Source: Rheinheimera sp. MM224
GTDB taxonomy: Bacteria > Pseudomonadota > Gammaproteobacteria > Enterobacterales > Alteromonadaceae
Direction: 5' to 3'
NCBI RefSeq assembly: GCF_947090785.1
Contig: NZ_OX352320.1
Coordinates: 3,399,001 to 3,463,000 of the forward strand
Length of the DNA stretch: 64,000 bases
Shown here: positions 54,949 to 64,000 of the stretch, piece after piece
How positions within the stretch are numbered: the first letter of the stretch is position 1
Layout: each line of letters begins with the position of its first letter
Translations under genes and position numbers: made by a program
The notes under the pieces: model-generated
What the model saw: only the letters and a program-made list of their open reading frames with translations
Databases searched by the model: none
Told to the model about the DNA's origin: nothing

Positions 54949-56196
54949 TTACAGATCTAACAAAGTGTTGATCAAAGATTGTTGTTGAGGTTGCTCATCC
55001 TGCAGTAACTGCCTCAGCGCTTTGGTTGGTGTATGCATCAACCTGTTGCTGAGTTTAGTCGCAAGTTCAGCTAATACTTTTTCAGGGTCCTGCCCTGCTG
55101 CAATTTGTTTGCCCGCTTTGGCCAGCAATTCGTCACGTATGGCTTCGCCTTTGTCGCGATAATCGCGCACTACGTCCAGCTGGCCATGCAAACTCAGCCA
55201 CGAATTGAACTCATTGACGCCCTGCAAAATCATTTGCTCGGCTTCAGCCGCTGCTTCCTGACGGTTCTGCAGGTTTTGCAGCACTATGGATTGCAAGTCA
55301 TCCACTGTATACAAATAGGCGTCTTCCAGCTCTGCCACTTGCTCTTCAATATCACGTGGCACAGCTAAATCGACAAAAAACATAGGCTTATGGCGGCGTT
55401 TTTTCAGCGCCTGTTCCACCATACCTTTACCGACAATAGGCAAGGTACTGGCTGTAGAACTAATAACGACATCGGCATTGGCTAAAGCTTGTGGCACTTG
55501 CGCCAGACTCACTGCTTCACCATTAAACTGGCTGGCTAAAGCCGCAGCTTTGTCATAAGAGCGGTTGGCAACAGTAATTTTTTCCGCGCCCTGCTCCAGT
55601 AAATGTTTGGCCACCAGCTCTATGGTCTCACCGGCGCCAATCAGCAGCACTTTCACTTTGCCGAGCTGACCAAAGATTTGTCGGGCCAGGCTTACCGCAG
55701 CAAAAGCCACTGATACTGCACTGGCACCAATGTCCGTTTCAGTACGAACCTGCTTGGCCACTGAAAAGGTCTTTTGAAACAAACGTTCAAAAGCCGGATT
55801 AATAGTACCGGCCTGACGCGAATGGCTATAGGCCTGCTTCACTTGCCCCAAAATTTGCGGCTCGCCCAGCACTAAAGAATCCAGGCCACAGGCCACACGC
55901 ATTAAATGACTGCTGGCCTGCTGATCCTGATGCAGGTATAAATGATGCTGTAATTCGGCTAAGTCCAGCTGATGAAATTTGCTCAGCCAGTCAATTACTT
56001 GTTTCGATTGTTCAGGGCTACCGCTAAAATACAGCTCAGTTCTGTTACAGGTGGACAAAATCACAGCGTCAGACACCTGGGTCGTCGTCGTCAGATCCCG
56101 TAAGGCGTCCAAAATTTGTTCAGGCGCAAAAGCGACCTGCTCGCGTAAGGAGACAGGTGCAGTTTTATGATTAATACCTAAAGCAAAAATGGTCAT
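54949..56196 (-). CDS. hemA: Glutamyl-tRNA reductase
   Basis: A 415-residue first enzyme of the C5 tetrapyrrole pathway. Catalytic Cys50 lies in [11 protein letters not shown], with [20 protein letters not shown] and the NADPH site [16 protein letters not shown]. First gene of the hemA-prfA-prmC operon and divergent from lolB. Confidence 0.97.
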   Translation of the reverse strand: MTIFALGINHKTAPVSLREQVAFAPEQILDALRDLTTTTQVSDAVILSTCNRTELYFSGSPEQSKQVIDWLSKFHQLDLAELQHHLYLHQDQQASSHLMRVACGLDSLVLGEPQILGQVKQAYSHSRQAGTINPAFERLFQKTFSVAKQVRTETDIGASAVSVAFAAVSLARQIFGQLGKVKVLLIGAGETIELVAKHLLEQGAEKITVANRSYDKAAALASQFNGEAVSLAQVPQALANADVVISSTASTLPIVGKGMVEQALKKRRHKPMFFVDLAVPRDIEEQVAELEDAYLYTVDDLQSIVLQNLQNRQEAAAEAEQMILQGVNEFNSWLSLHGQLDVVRDYRDKGEAIRDELLAKAGKQIAAGQDPEKVLAELATKLSNRLMHTPTKALRQLLQDEQPQQQSLINTLLDL

Positions 56197-56295
56197 TCAC
56201 CTGTTTGGCCCGTTTCGAAAAAACCGGCGTTAGTCAAAAGAGGGCGAATTGTACGAAAAAGCCCAAACTAAAAAAAGCGTAGAGAAGGAATTAGT

Positions 56296-56907
56296 GTGTT
56301 TGCAGCGATAAAAACTGGTTGTTTTGTAGTTTTCAGTCTGATTTTGACAGGTTGTGCCAGCAACAGCAGCCAGCTAAAACCAGTTATTCCCCTATCAGCC
56401 CAACAACGACAACTGCAATTAGAGCAATTGCAGGAGTTTACACTGACCGGAGCCTTAGGTGTAAAAGCGCCTCAGGAGAGCGTCAGCGGCAGTTTAAACT
56501 GGCAACAACAAGGCCCTTATTTTCAGGCCAGTATGACCAACTTTGTTGGCATCAGCATTTTTGAACTGGAAACCGACGCTTTGGGCGCCACTGTCAAAGC
56601 AGATGGTGAAACTCATAAAGCCCAGTCTGCCAGTGCCCTATTGGATTATTTATCCGGCTGGAGTTTACCTATTGAAGAAATGCCATTGTGGCTCAAAGGT
56701 GTGGCAAGCCCGGAAAGCTTTAATCATCAATGGGATGCGCAAGGCCGTTTAACCAGTTTTACCCTGAAAGACAGCCAGCAGCGTGACTGGCAAGTCAGTT
56801 ACAGCGAGTTTTTCCCTGATGCCTTAGCTTTGCCAAAACGTATTCAGCTGGATTCTAAGGCCGATGGCAGCCGTATTAAGCTGGTGGTGCGTAAATGGCA
56901 ACTTTAA
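56296..56907 (+). CDS. lolB: Outer-membrane lipoprotein receptor LolB
   Basis: A 203-residue lipoprotein (lipobox LILTGCAS) that accepts lipoproteins from LolA and places them in the outer membrane. LolB pattern is visible in FTLTGALGVKAPQESVSGSLNWQQQG, PLWLKGV and FPDALALPKRIQLD. It starts with GTG (AGAAGGAATTA upstream). Its end overlaps ispE by 13 bases. Confidence 0.92.
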   Translation: MFAAIKTGCFVVFSLILTGCASNSSQLKPVIPLSAQQRQLQLEQLQEFTLTGALGVKAPQESVSGSLNWQQQGPYFQASMTNFVGISIFELETDALGATVKADGETHKAQSASALLDYLSGWSLPIEEMPLWLKGVASPESFNHQWDAQGRLTSFTLKDSQQRDWQVSYSEFFPDALALPKRIQLDSKADGSRIKLVVRKWQL

Positions 56908-57740
56908 CCTTGTCAGCTCCGGCCAAACTGAATTTATTTTTACATATCACAGGCCGCAGGGCCGATGGTTATCATAATCTGCAAACCTTGTTTCAAATGC
57001 TTGATTGTGGTGACCAGCTTAGTTTCACACTCACCAGGGATGGTGAAATCCACTTTAGTTGTTCAGATAAAAGCATAGAAAACGACAGCAATCTGGTGGT
57101 TCGGGCGGCTAAGTTATTACAGCCTTTCGCCGCAGAAAACGCAGGCGTGCGGATTTATCTGGATAAACAAGTGCCTATGGGTGGCGGCTTAGGTGGCGGC
57201 TCGTCCGATGCGGCGACCACACTGCTGGCTTTGAACCAGTTATGGCAATTAAAGCTATCAAACGCGCAGCTTTGTGAACTCGGCTTAAAGCTAGGTGCAG
57301 ACGTTCCTGTATTTGTATTCGGAAAAACAGCCTTTGCTGAAGGGGTTGGAGAAAAATTACAACCCATTAGTTTGCCGCAAAAATATTACCTGATTGTGAC
57401 GCCAGATGTGCATGTCAGCACGGCTGAAGTGTTCGGCAACCCTGATTTAATACGCAATACGCCCGTCATGTCAGTGAAAGATCTACTAGACTCACAGTGG
57501 CAAAATGACTGCGAAACTCTGGTGAAACGGCTCTACCCCGAGGTTGCAATGGTACTGAACTGGTTGATAGAATACGCGCCGTCCCGAATGACAGGTACCG
57601 GTGCCAGTGTGTTTGCCGAGTTCCAGGATGAATTAAGTGCCCGTCAAACCCTTGCAAAACTGCCGTCACCATGGCGTGGTTTTGTTGCTAAAGGGGTCAA
57701 TCAGTCTGCTGTCCTGACTGAATTGGAACAAGCCGTATGA
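56895..57740 (+). CDS. ispE: 4-diphosphocytidyl-2-C-methyl-D-erythritol kinase
   Basis: A 281-residue GHMP kinase of the MEP isoprenoid pathway: [30 protein letters not shown] loop [21 protein letters not shown] and C-terminal [12 protein letters not shown]. It is translationally coupled to lolB; the order lolB-ispE-prs is widely conserved. Confidence 0.96.
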   Translation: MATLTLSAPAKLNLFLHITGRRADGYHNLQTLFQMLDCGDQLSFTLTRDGEIHFSCSDKSIENDSNLVVRAAKLLQPFAAENAGVRIYLDKQVPMGGGLGGGSSDAATTLLALNQLWQLKLSNAQLCELGLKLGADVPVFVFGKTAFAEGVGEKLQPISLPQKYYLIVTPDVHVSTAEVFGNPDLIRNTPVMSVKDLLDSQWQNDCETLVKRLYPEVAMVLNWLIEYAPSRMTGTGASVFAEFQDELSARQTLAKLPSPWRGFVAKGVNQSAVLTELEQAV

Positions 57741-57811
57741 CGCACAGCAGGCGACACAAAAAGCCTGCTGCATTATTAACCGGACTCACAAACTGCCCTG
57801 AGGATCCTACC

Positions 57812-58756
57812 GTGCCCGACATGAAGATTTTCGCTGGTAACGCCATACCAGAACTCGCCAAGAAGATAGCCAGCCGTTTATATATCAAGCTGGGCGATGC
57901 CGAAGTCGGCCGTTTTAGTGACGGTGAAGTCTGTGTACAAATCAATGAAAACGTCAGGGGATCTGACGTTTTTATTATCCAGTCTACCTGTGCACCAACC
58001 AATGACAACCTGATGGAACTCATTGTTATGGTAGACGCCTTACGCCGCGCCTCTGCCGGTCGTATTACTGCTGTTATCCCTTACTTTGGTTATGCCCGTC
58101 AGGACAGACGCGTGCGTTCTGCCCGTGTGCCTATCACTGCCAAAGTAGTGGCCGACTTTTTATCTAGCGTAGGTGTGGACCGTGTATTAACGGTGGACTT
58201 ACACGCTGAGCAAATTCAGGGTTTCTTCGACGTTCCTGTTGATAACGTCTTTGGTAGCCCGGTGTTGCTGGAAGATATGCGCAAACGTGAATTCGTTGCA
58301 CCAGTAGTGGTATCTCCGGATATCGGTGGTGTAGTGCGTGCCCGTGCTATCGCCAAACTGTTGAACGATGCTGACTTAGCCATTATCGATAAACGTCGTC
58401 CTAAGGCCAACGTGTCTCAGGTGATGCATATCATTGGTGATGTAAAAGATCGCGACTGTATTATTGTCGATGACATGATTGATACAGGCGGTACGTTATG
58501 CAAAGCCGCTGAAGCCTTAAAAGAACAAGGCGCCAAACGTGTATTTGCTTACGCTACTCACCCGATTTTCTCTGGCAACGCCGCTGAGAACATCAGAAAC
58601 TCAGTGATCGACGAGCTGATCATCACCGACACTATTCCGCTGAGTGCAGAAATGCGCGCAGTCAGCAAAGTAAAACAGCTGACCTTAAGCGATATGCTGG
58701 CCGAATGTATCCGTCGTATCAGCAACGAAGAATCTATCTCTTCAATGTTTGATTAA
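57812..58756 (+). CDS. prs: Ribose-phosphate pyrophosphokinase
   Basis: A 314-residue enzyme making PRPP from ribose-5-phosphate and [48 protein letters not shown] and the PRPP-binding [17 protein letters not shown] are present. I chose GTG 57812 (PDMKIFAGN start as in E. coli, GAGGA upstream); the longer frame from 57737 is not supported. A terminator follows. Confidence 0.95.
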   Translation: MPDMKIFAGNAIPELAKKIASRLYIKLGDAEVGRFSDGEVCVQINENVRGSDVFIIQSTCAPTNDNLMELIVMVDALRRASAGRITAVIPYFGYARQDRRVRSARVPITAKVVADFLSSVGVDRVLTVDLHAEQIQGFFDVPVDNVFGSPVLLEDMRKREFVAPVVVSPDIGGVVRARAIAKLLNDADLAIIDKRRPKANVSQVMHIIGDVKDRDCIIVDDMIDTGGTLCKAAEALKEQGAKRVFAYATHPIFSGNAAENIRNSVIDELIITDTIPLSAEMRAVSKVKQLTLSDMLAECIRRISNEESISSMFD

Positions 58757-58776
58757 TATCGAGTGGAAGATGAAGG

Positions 58777-58803
58777 AAGGCACCTCTGCGGTGCCTTTTT
58801 TTA
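58777..58803 (+). terminator. prs terminator
   Basis: AAGGCACC, loop TCTGC, GGTGCCTT, then a run of T. Confidence 0.85.
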
Positions 58804-58960
58804 TACTTGCCTTTTTGTAGCTTTCATTTGCAGCCTTAAGGCTCCAGTGATACCATAGCGCGCTTTTTTGCGTCGGCTGAATTTAACTTCGCCGGGTAAA
58901 AAGGCTTCTTCCTGGGGTCAGGTCGCGGAACTCAGGGTCTATTAATTTTTGGAGAATACC

Positions 58961-59563
58961 ATGTCAAACGCCATTTACACGTTAAATGCAGAAGTCCGCT
59001 CTGATTTAGGGAAAGGTGCGAGCCGCCGCCTACGTCACGCAGACAAAGTACCAGCTATCATTTACGGTGGTCACAAAGAAGCTCTGTCTATCACTTTAGA
59101 TCACTCTAAATTGTTACAAGCTCAGGCTAACGAAGGTTTCTACACTCACATCCTGACTATCGTTGTTGGCGGTGAAGAAGTAAAAACTATCGTTAAAGCT
59201 ATGCAACGTCACCCGTTCAAGCCAAAAGTTATGCACGTTGACTTCCAACGCGTAGAAGCTGGCCACGAGTTACACACTGTAGTTCCAGTACACTTCATCA
59301 ACGAAGCTGCTGCAACTAAGAAAGGTGGTGTAGTTGCTCACCACATCAACGAACTGGCTATCACTGTGTTACCACAGAACCTGCCAGAATTCATTGAAGT
59401 GGATTTAGCCAACGTTGAAGTAGGTGTAACACTGCACCTGTCAGACATTAAAGTTCCTGCTGGCGTAACTATCACTGAGTTAGCCAAAGGCGCTGGTCAT
59501 GACCAAGCCGTTGTTACTGTGAACAAGCCTGCTGGCAAAGCAGACGAAGACACAGCTGAGTAA
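58961..59563 (+). CDS. rplY: 50S ribosomal protein L25 (long form, CTC type)
   Basis: A 200-residue L25/CTC protein: N-terminal 5S rRNA-binding domain ([37 protein letters not shown]) plus the C-terminal TL5-like domain ([18 protein letters not shown]) absent from the short E. coli form. ATG 58961 is preceded by GGAGA. Its stop overlaps the pth start as TAATG. Confidence 0.94.
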   Translation: MSNAIYTLNAEVRSDLGKGASRRLRHADKVPAIIYGGHKEALSITLDHSKLLQAQANEGFYTHILTIVVGGEEVKTIVKAMQRHPFKPKVMHVDFQRVEAGHELHTVVPVHFINEAAATKKGGVVAHHINELAITVLPQNLPEFIEVDLANVEVGVTLHLSDIKVPAGVTITELAKGAGHDQAVVTVNKPAGKADEDTAE

Positions 59564-60153
59564 TGACTGAAGCAATTCAGTTAATTGTGGGCCTGGGTAA
59601 TCCAGGCCCAGAATACAGCCAGACCCGCCACAACGCAGGTCAATGGTTTGTAGAACAACTTGCCCGCCGCTATAACGTTTCTCTTCGTCCTGACAGTAAA
59701 TTTTTTGGCCTGACTGGTAAATTTGTCACCCAAGGTCAGGAATATAAATTGCTGGTTCCCACTACGTACATGAATTTAAGTGGCAAAGCCGTTGCAGCTA
59801 TGGCGCAGTTCTATAAACTTTTACCCGAAAATATTCTGGTGGCTCACGACGAAATGGCGATAGCGCCCGGCGTAGCTAAATTTAAACTGGGTGGCGGCCA
59901 TGCCGGTCACAATGGTTTAAAAGACATCACCAGTAAACTCGGCAATAATGCCAATTTTTATCGCCTGCGACTGGGTATTGGTCATCCTGGCCACAAAGAT
60001 TTAGTCACAGGTTATGTGCTGGGCAAAGCACCGCAATCCGAACAGAAGCTGATCGACGAAGCTCTGGATGAGTCGATGCGTTGTTTTGAACTCTGGTTAA
60101 GCGATGGCTTAATTAAAGCGCAGCACAGGTTACATAGTTTTAGCGCGGCTTAA
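59563..60153 (+). CDS. pth: Peptidyl-tRNA hydrolase
   Basis: A 196-residue esterase that frees tRNA from stalled peptides. [20 protein letters not shown] (catalytic His23), [19 protein letters not shown] and [13 protein letters not shown] are all present. Order rplY-pth-ychF is typical. Confidence 0.97.
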   Translation: MTEAIQLIVGLGNPGPEYSQTRHNAGQWFVEQLARRYNVSLRPDSKFFGLTGKFVTQGQEYKLLVPTTYMNLSGKAVAAMAQFYKLLPENILVAHDEMAIAPGVAKFKLGGGHAGHNGLKDITSKLGNNANFYRLRLGIGHPGHKDLVTGYVLGKAPQSEQKLIDEALDESMRCFELWLSDGLIKAQHRLHSFSAA

Positions 60154-60221
60154 GCCAAAGTTTAAGCGCGTCCGGTTCGCAAACAGCACGGCTTTGCCGT
60201 CTAAGCACAAAGGATACACCC

Positions 60222-61313
60222 ATGGGTTTTAAATGTGGCATCGTTGGTTTACCAAACGTAGGTAAATCTACTCTGTTCAACGCACTGACAAAAGCTGGTA
60301 TTGAAGCGGCTAACTTCCCGTTTTGTACTATCGAACCAAATACCGGTGTGGTGCCTGTGCCTGATTTGCGTTTGCAGCAACTGGCCGACATTGTAAAACC
60401 ACAACGTATCCTGCCAACGACTATGGAATTCGTCGATATAGCTGGCCTGGTAAAAGGTGCTTCTAAAGGTGAAGGTTTAGGTAATAAATTCCTGGCCAAC
60501 ATCCGTGAAACAGACGCCATTGGTCACGTAGTACGTTGTTTTGATGATGAAAACATTATCCACGTTGCAGGAAAAATTGATCCGGCTGACGATATCGATA
60601 CCATCAATATGGAATTGGTATTGTCCGATATGGACAGCGCCGACAAAGCTATTTTCCGTGTTAGCAAAAAAGCCAAAGCTGGTGATAAAGACGCTAAAGC
60701 TGAAATGGAAGTGCTGGAAAAAGTGAAAAAACACTTAGAATCAGGCTTAACTTTACGTCAGCTGGAATTAAGCGACGACGAAAAAGCTCTGGTGTCGTAC
60801 ATGAACTTCCTGACCATCAAACCTACTATGTACATCGCTAACGTACTGGAAGATGGTTTTGAAAATAACCCACACTTAGACGTAGTCAAAGCCATAGCTG
60901 CCAAAGAAGGCGCTATTGTGGTGTCTATCTGTGCTGCTATTGAATCTGAAATTGCTGAGCTGGAAGATAGCGAAAAAGCAGAATTCTTAGAGTCTATGGG
61001 CTTAGAAGAACCAGGCTTAAACCGCGTGATCCGTGGCGGTTATTCACTGCTAAACCTGCACACCTACTTCACTGCTGGTGTAAAAGAAGTTCGCGCCTGG
61101 ACTATTCCAGTTGGCGCAACAGCACCACAAGCAGCAGGCGTTATTCACACCGACTTCGAACGTGGCTTTATCCGCGCTCAAGTGGTGTCATACGACGACT
61201 TTATCGCCTGCAAAGGTGAAGCCGGTGCCAAAGAAGCAGGCAAACTGCGTGTTGAAGGTAAAACCTACGTCTGTAAAGACGGCGACGTAATGCATTTCTT
61301 GTTTAACGTTTAA
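60222..61313 (+). CDS. ychF: Redox-regulated ATPase YchF (Obg family)
   Basis: A 363-residue P-loop ATPase: [55 protein letters not shown], and the C-terminal TGS-like domain ([18 protein letters not shown]). It has the NxxE change in G4 (NVLE) typical of ATP-preferring YchF. Confidence 0.97.
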   Translation: MGFKCGIVGLPNVGKSTLFNALTKAGIEAANFPFCTIEPNTGVVPVPDLRLQQLADIVKPQRILPTTMEFVDIAGLVKGASKGEGLGNKFLANIRETDAIGHVVRCFDDENIIHVAGKIDPADDIDTINMELVLSDMDSADKAIFRVSKKAKAGDKDAKAEMEVLEKVKKHLESGLTLRQLELSDDEKALVSYMNFLTIKPTMYIANVLEDGFENNPHLDVVKAIAAKEGAIVVSICAAIESEIAELEDSEKAEFLESMGLEEPGLNRVIRGGYSLLNLHTYFTAGVKEVRAWTIPVGATAPQAAGVIHTDFERGFIRAQVVSYDDFIACKGEAGAKEAGKLRVEGKTYVCKDGDVMHFLFNV

Positions 61314-61337
61314 CGCTTAGGTTTTACGTTATCTTTG

Positions 61338-61365
61338 AAAACCGGACTTTTTAGTCCGGTTTTTG
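61338..61365 (+). terminator. ychF terminator
   Basis: ACCGGACT, loop TTTT, AGTCCGGT, then TTTTTGG; flanking A and T extend the stem. Confidence 0.88.
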
Positions 61366-61532
61366 GTTTCATTCATATTTAGATTTATGTCATCTTCCTT
61401 AATTGCTTGTTTTTACTATGAATTTTCTTATTTGAGTTTATTCTTAAACTCACAGAAACTAAATCAGGAAAGCTTGTAGGGCACGCTGCGAGACCTGCCC
61501 CCAAAAATGTTCCAAAGATGGTCGTTTAAAGT

Positions 61533-61865
61533 ATGGTTGCAGAGAGTTTGTCTCAGGTTTTTGTAAATCTTTTAGGATTGTTGTCTGGTGGCGGCTGTCT
61601 TGGCGCCCTATGTTACTTCGGCTCTTATTACGCTTTGTCCTACCTTTTTGACTGGATGGACACAGATATAATTGGCGTAATTGATGGAGTGGTAGCTTTT
61701 GTATTCTTCCTCTTGTTTATTGGCGACTGGTTAGATATGTCAGTTGTGCGCGAAAGCGTGAAAAAAGATGGTCCTATTGTTAGCATTTCTAAGTTTTTAA
61801 ATTCATTATTTTACTTTATAGGAACGGCAACAGGCTTTTATTGGAGCTATAAATTACACAGATAG
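61533..61865 (+). CDS. Hypothetical membrane protein, 110 residues
   Basis: Three hydrophobic segments (LLSGGGCLGALCYFGSYYALSYLF; VIDGVVAFVFFLLFIGDWLD; SLFYFIGTATGFYWSY). I do not recognise the family. It stands alone after the ychF terminator, at the start of an accessory-looking, AT-richer stretch with the AbiC-like paralogues. The 61866-62087 gap holds no gene I can support. Confidence 0.5.
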   Translation: MVAESLSQVFVNLLGLLSGGGCLGALCYFGSYYALSYLFDWMDTDIIGVIDGVVAFVFFLLFIGDWLDMSVVRESVKKDGPIVSISKFLNSLFYFIGTATGFYWSYKLHR

Positions 61866-62117
61866 TATTGTTTATTCACTAAATCCGGTCCATCCTAAGA
61901 GCTAACTCAAGGACGAGAAAGCCACCGCTATGGACCAATCCATTCACGTACTCCTCTCAGTTCCACGATTCAGCATTGGTACCAGGTTACTCTGCATGCA
62001 CCAGGAAGAGGCTGCTGCACACATTCGAGACACCAGAGCAATGTCGCTGCTGAATCAGAGTTTCATTACGCTGAGAAGCTGCATACTTTGAAGCAAATTA
62101 CACAGTATCTGCTGTCT

Positions 62118-62175
62118 GAAGATTTGGCTGTTAGTGAGGCTGAGTTTGTTGAGGCGGTTGGGTCATTTGAGGGAT
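62118..62175 (+). repeat. Leader repeat 1 before the first AbiC-like gene
   Basis: It aligns with 63167-63227 over GAAG, CTGTTA, GAGGCTG, GTTTGTT and AGGC blocks in the same order, with substitutions and small gaps. It is located just upstream of, or within the N-terminal part of, the first paralogue. Confidence 0.55.
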
Positions 62176-62180
62176 ATTAT

Positions 62181-63143
62181 GTGTTAGAGATTTTGCAGAA
62201 ACTACCTGTTGACTGGTTTAGCGCAGTTGTTACAGTTTTGTTCGTATTGGTCATGTTGCTAATCTTAATTTTTCGAAATAAAGAATGGTTTCCAGTTAGT
62301 ACACCTTTAGCTATATTACTTGCAATTCTGGCAGTCTTTGTTCTTTATGTTATCAGTGCGTTTTTGGAGATGTTTTCCAAATATCCTTTTGCTACATCAG
62401 TTGAAAAATGGGGGCAGGTAGGGGATTTCTTTGGCGGGATGCTGAATCCAGTACTGGCATTCGCATCGTTTATGGCTCTGCTGTACACGATAAAGTTACA
62501 ATCAGCAGAAATGTCTCAAACGAGAGATGAGATGTGCCTGTCGAGAGAGGAAATGGCTCGCTCTGCTTCTGCTGCTGAACGCACTGCTTTACTTGAAGAG
62601 CAAAATCTTAAGCAGCAAAAAGAGAATGTAGACTCTCAGGCAAGACTGATTAAATACCAATCTATTTCTACACAACTGAATGGCAAGATAGAACTTGCTA
62701 GAAGGATTATTTCAGACCCTTTTATAGTCGTGTCTCATCAGCTAACCTATCCAAAAAGTTCTCTTTTGGGACTATTGCACGCTGTAATTAAAGGTTATTC
62801 CTCAATTAATGAAAATGATAGTTTGGAAAAACGACAACAGTATATAAATTTTCTGTCTCATGAGTTTGTTCAGTTGGGAAACGTTACACCTTCTCTCGGA
62901 TCGAGAATAAACGAACTCGTCGAACTAGTTTATAGTTCTGAACTTCTTTTGCGCCAACTTGTAGTAATCGGGTTTATTGATGAAGTTGCATTCTATAAAA
63001 ATGAACTTAAAACTGCTGTAGGTATATTGTGGCTTCAATCGAGAATCACTGAAGAAAAATTAATAGTCATTCTGAACTCTACTTTCGGTAGTAGCTCTCT
63101 GAATCAATTTTTTGACTCTGTAAAAGATGCTTATGTTCAGTAA
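62181..63143 (+). CDS. Putative phage abortive infection-like (AbiC-type) membrane protein, paralogue 1
   Basis: A 320-residue protein. Two N-terminal membrane segments (SAVVTVLFVLVMLLILIF; LAILLAILAVFVLYVISAFL), then WGQVGDFFGGMLNPVLAFASFMALLYTIKLQ, a block typical of putative phage abortive infection proteins (putAbiC family), then a coiled-coil linker and a helical cytoplasmic domain. I chose GTG 62181 with GAGGG seven bases upstream; a TTG at 62088 would add 31 residues. The next gene is a paralogue in tandem. The role in phage defence is by family resemblance only. Confidence 0.6.
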   Translation: MLEILQKLPVDWFSAVVTVLFVLVMLLILIFRNKEWFPVSTPLAILLAILAVFVLYVISAFLEMFSKYPFATSVEKWGQVGDFFGGMLNPVLAFASFMALLYTIKLQSAEMSQTRDEMCLSREEMARSASAAERTALLEEQNLKQQKENVDSQARLIKYQSISTQLNGKIELARRIISDPFIVVSHQLTYPKSSLLGLLHAVIKGYSSINENDSLEKRQQYINFLSHEFVQLGNVTPSLGSRINELVELVYSSELLLRQLVVIGFIDEVAFYKNELKTAVGILWLQSRITEEKLIVILNSTFGSSSLNQFFDSVKDAYVQ

Positions 63144-63166
63144 ATTTGTTGCTTCAGTCCTCATCC

Positions 63167-63227
63167 GAAGGCTGTGCTGTTACCGAGGCTGGTTTGTTCA
63201 GGCCGCGGGGTATTTAGAAGGTGAATG
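63167..63227 (+). repeat. Leader repeat 2 before the second AbiC-like gene
   Basis: The second copy of the segment at 62118-62175. In this copy the reading frame that continues into the protein at the first copy is broken by a stop, so it is either a regulatory leader or a decayed coding remnant. Confidence 0.55.
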
Positions 63228-63234
63228 AGGATCA

Positions 63235-64000
63235 ATGATTATTTCATCATGCGAAGGTATTAATAATGACTTTTGTAGGTTTGTTCTAAGCAACAAACAG
63301 CATTTAAGCTTTTATGACACAGTTTTTGTAGTTCTGTTTATTACTTTGACTGTGTTCTGGGGATATAGGTATTTTAAAAGAATACATGAAGAAGTCAGAA
63401 AAACGAAAGATATTAATACAGTATTTAAAGTCATAGGTAAAAGTTTTGCCTGGCTGTGGTTGTACGTAATTGTTGCATCGTCTGTTTATTCCGTATTTGC
63501 TTACCTAGCGATGTTTTATTCGTCTCATATCGGAGAAGGTTTATCAACTGATCCTGCTGTCTGGGGACAAGCTGGAGATTTTTTTGGCGGAATGCTCAAC
63601 CCTTTCTTGGCGTTTTGTTCTTTCATGGCTCTGCTCTATACCATTCGCATTCAGTCCGAAGAGCTAAGGCTTACAAGGGACGAGCTTGCGAAAACATCCA
63701 AAGCAAATGAGAAATTGAGCGAAGCCAATGAATCTCAGCTTCTTTTATCTAAGCTACAAAATTTCGAGCAGTTATTTTTAAAAGCCCTTGATCAATTTGA
63801 GAATGATTTAAAGGTTTTGCAAGGATGTAGATTTACAGTGAAATATTACTTTCCTGACATGGAAAAACGATTGCAGTATTCAAATGGGTATCCAATATAT
63901 AAGGATATAGTTGCTCAATCCCCTGCATTGTCGAGTATCGACTTAGGTCTTTTTGGAGATTTTTTTAAAAATAAAAGTGGAAGTGTATCATGTGACTATG
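63235..64000 (+). CDS. AbiC-like membrane protein, paralogue 2 (cut by window end)
   Basis: It is open from ATG 63235 (GAGGA just upstream) to the end of the window, at least 255 residues. Two or three membrane segments (FYDTVFVVLFITLTVFWGY; WLWLYVIVASSVYSVFAYLAMFY) come before WGQAGDFFGGMLNPFLAFCSFMALLYTIRIQSEELRLTRDEL, nearly the same block as in the preceding gene. A coiled coil and then FEQLFLKALDQF follow, where its C-terminal domain diverges from paralogue 1. The shared membrane module with different C-terminal domains suggests specificity variation. Confidence 0.6.
   Translation, partial: MIISSCEGINNDFCRFVLSNKQHLSFYDTVFVVLFITLTVFWGYRYFKRIHEEVRKTKDINTVFKVIGKSFAWLWLYVIVASSVYSVFAYLAMFYSSHIGEGLSTDPAVWGQAGDFFGGMLNPFLAFCSFMALLYTIRIQSEELRLTRDELAKTSKANEKLSEANESQLLLSKLQNFEQLFLKALDQFENDLKVLQGCRFTVKYYFPDMEKRLQYSNGYPIYKDIVAQSPALSSIDLGLFGDFFKNKSGSVSCDY

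Overview
The window looks like the chromosome of a marine or freshwater gammaproteobacterium of the Rheinheimera/Alteromonadales type. The evidence is the gene order hemA-prfA-prmC-(insert)-sirB2-sirB1-kdsA opposite lolB-ispE-prs-rplY-pth-ychF, an M61 peptidase, GlyGly-CTERM protein sorting and KDO lipopolysaccharide synthesis. The genus is an inference from gene content and no database was consulted.

Layout. Positions 1-3655 are chromosome: the end of a PHB-depolymerase-like esterase, an M61 peptidase and a HAD phosphatase. Positions 3657-46144 are a genomic island of about 42.4 kb inserted in the 3' end of a tRNA-Phe gene. A 53-bp perfect direct repeat (3657-3709 and 46092-46144) marks its ends. 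The intact tRNA-Phe lies on the right, followed by tRNA-Thr and a second tRNA-Phe. Positions 46.5-61.4 kb are conserved core genes, with an insertion of accessory genes (48.7-52.8 kb) between prmC and sirB2. From 61.5 kb to the end lie small membrane proteins, including two tandem paralogues resembling putative phage abortive infection (AbiC-like) proteins; the second runs off the window.

The island carries its own mobility genes: a MOBP-like relaxase with an accessory DNA-binding protein at the left end, and a DUF4224 protein plus tyrosine integrase at the right end. I see no type IV secretion genes, so it is best described as an integrative mobilizable element. The cargo forms blocks. (1) An envelope-modification block (6.8-15.8 kb) has a lipid A phosphoethanolamine transferase (EptA/MCR type), a PAP2 phosphatase, an Omp85-family protein, an LtaS-like sulfatase-fold transferase, DgkA and a PmrAB-like two-component system. 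Its promoters carry PmrA-type boxes (CTTAAG-N5-CTTAAG) with a constant 10-bp distance to the -10 element. (2) Small regulatory and remnant genes, a serine recombinase and a 43-bp tandem repeat array lie at 16-20 kb. (3) Copper resistance (20.2-31.7 kb) has a CueR-controlled copZ/copA-cueR pair and a copABCD-type operon divergent from copRS, split by an IS200-type element. (4) A czcCBA-CDF-cadR heavy-metal efflux block lies at 32.6-40.5 kb. (5) A secreted metzincin-type protease with Calx-beta repeats and a GlyGly-CTERM tail lies at 42.2-44.4 kb.

The genes fit together as an envelope and metal stress package. Copper is exported from the cytosol (CopA), oxidised and bound in the periplasm (PcoA-like oxidase, CopB/C/D), and divalent cations are expelled by CzcCBA and the CDF pump. 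The PmrAB block would reshape the outer membrane charge and recycle the diacylglycerol that its two transferases release. Several dispersed palindromic repeats and inverted copies of the 43-bp array suggest the island was assembled in steps.
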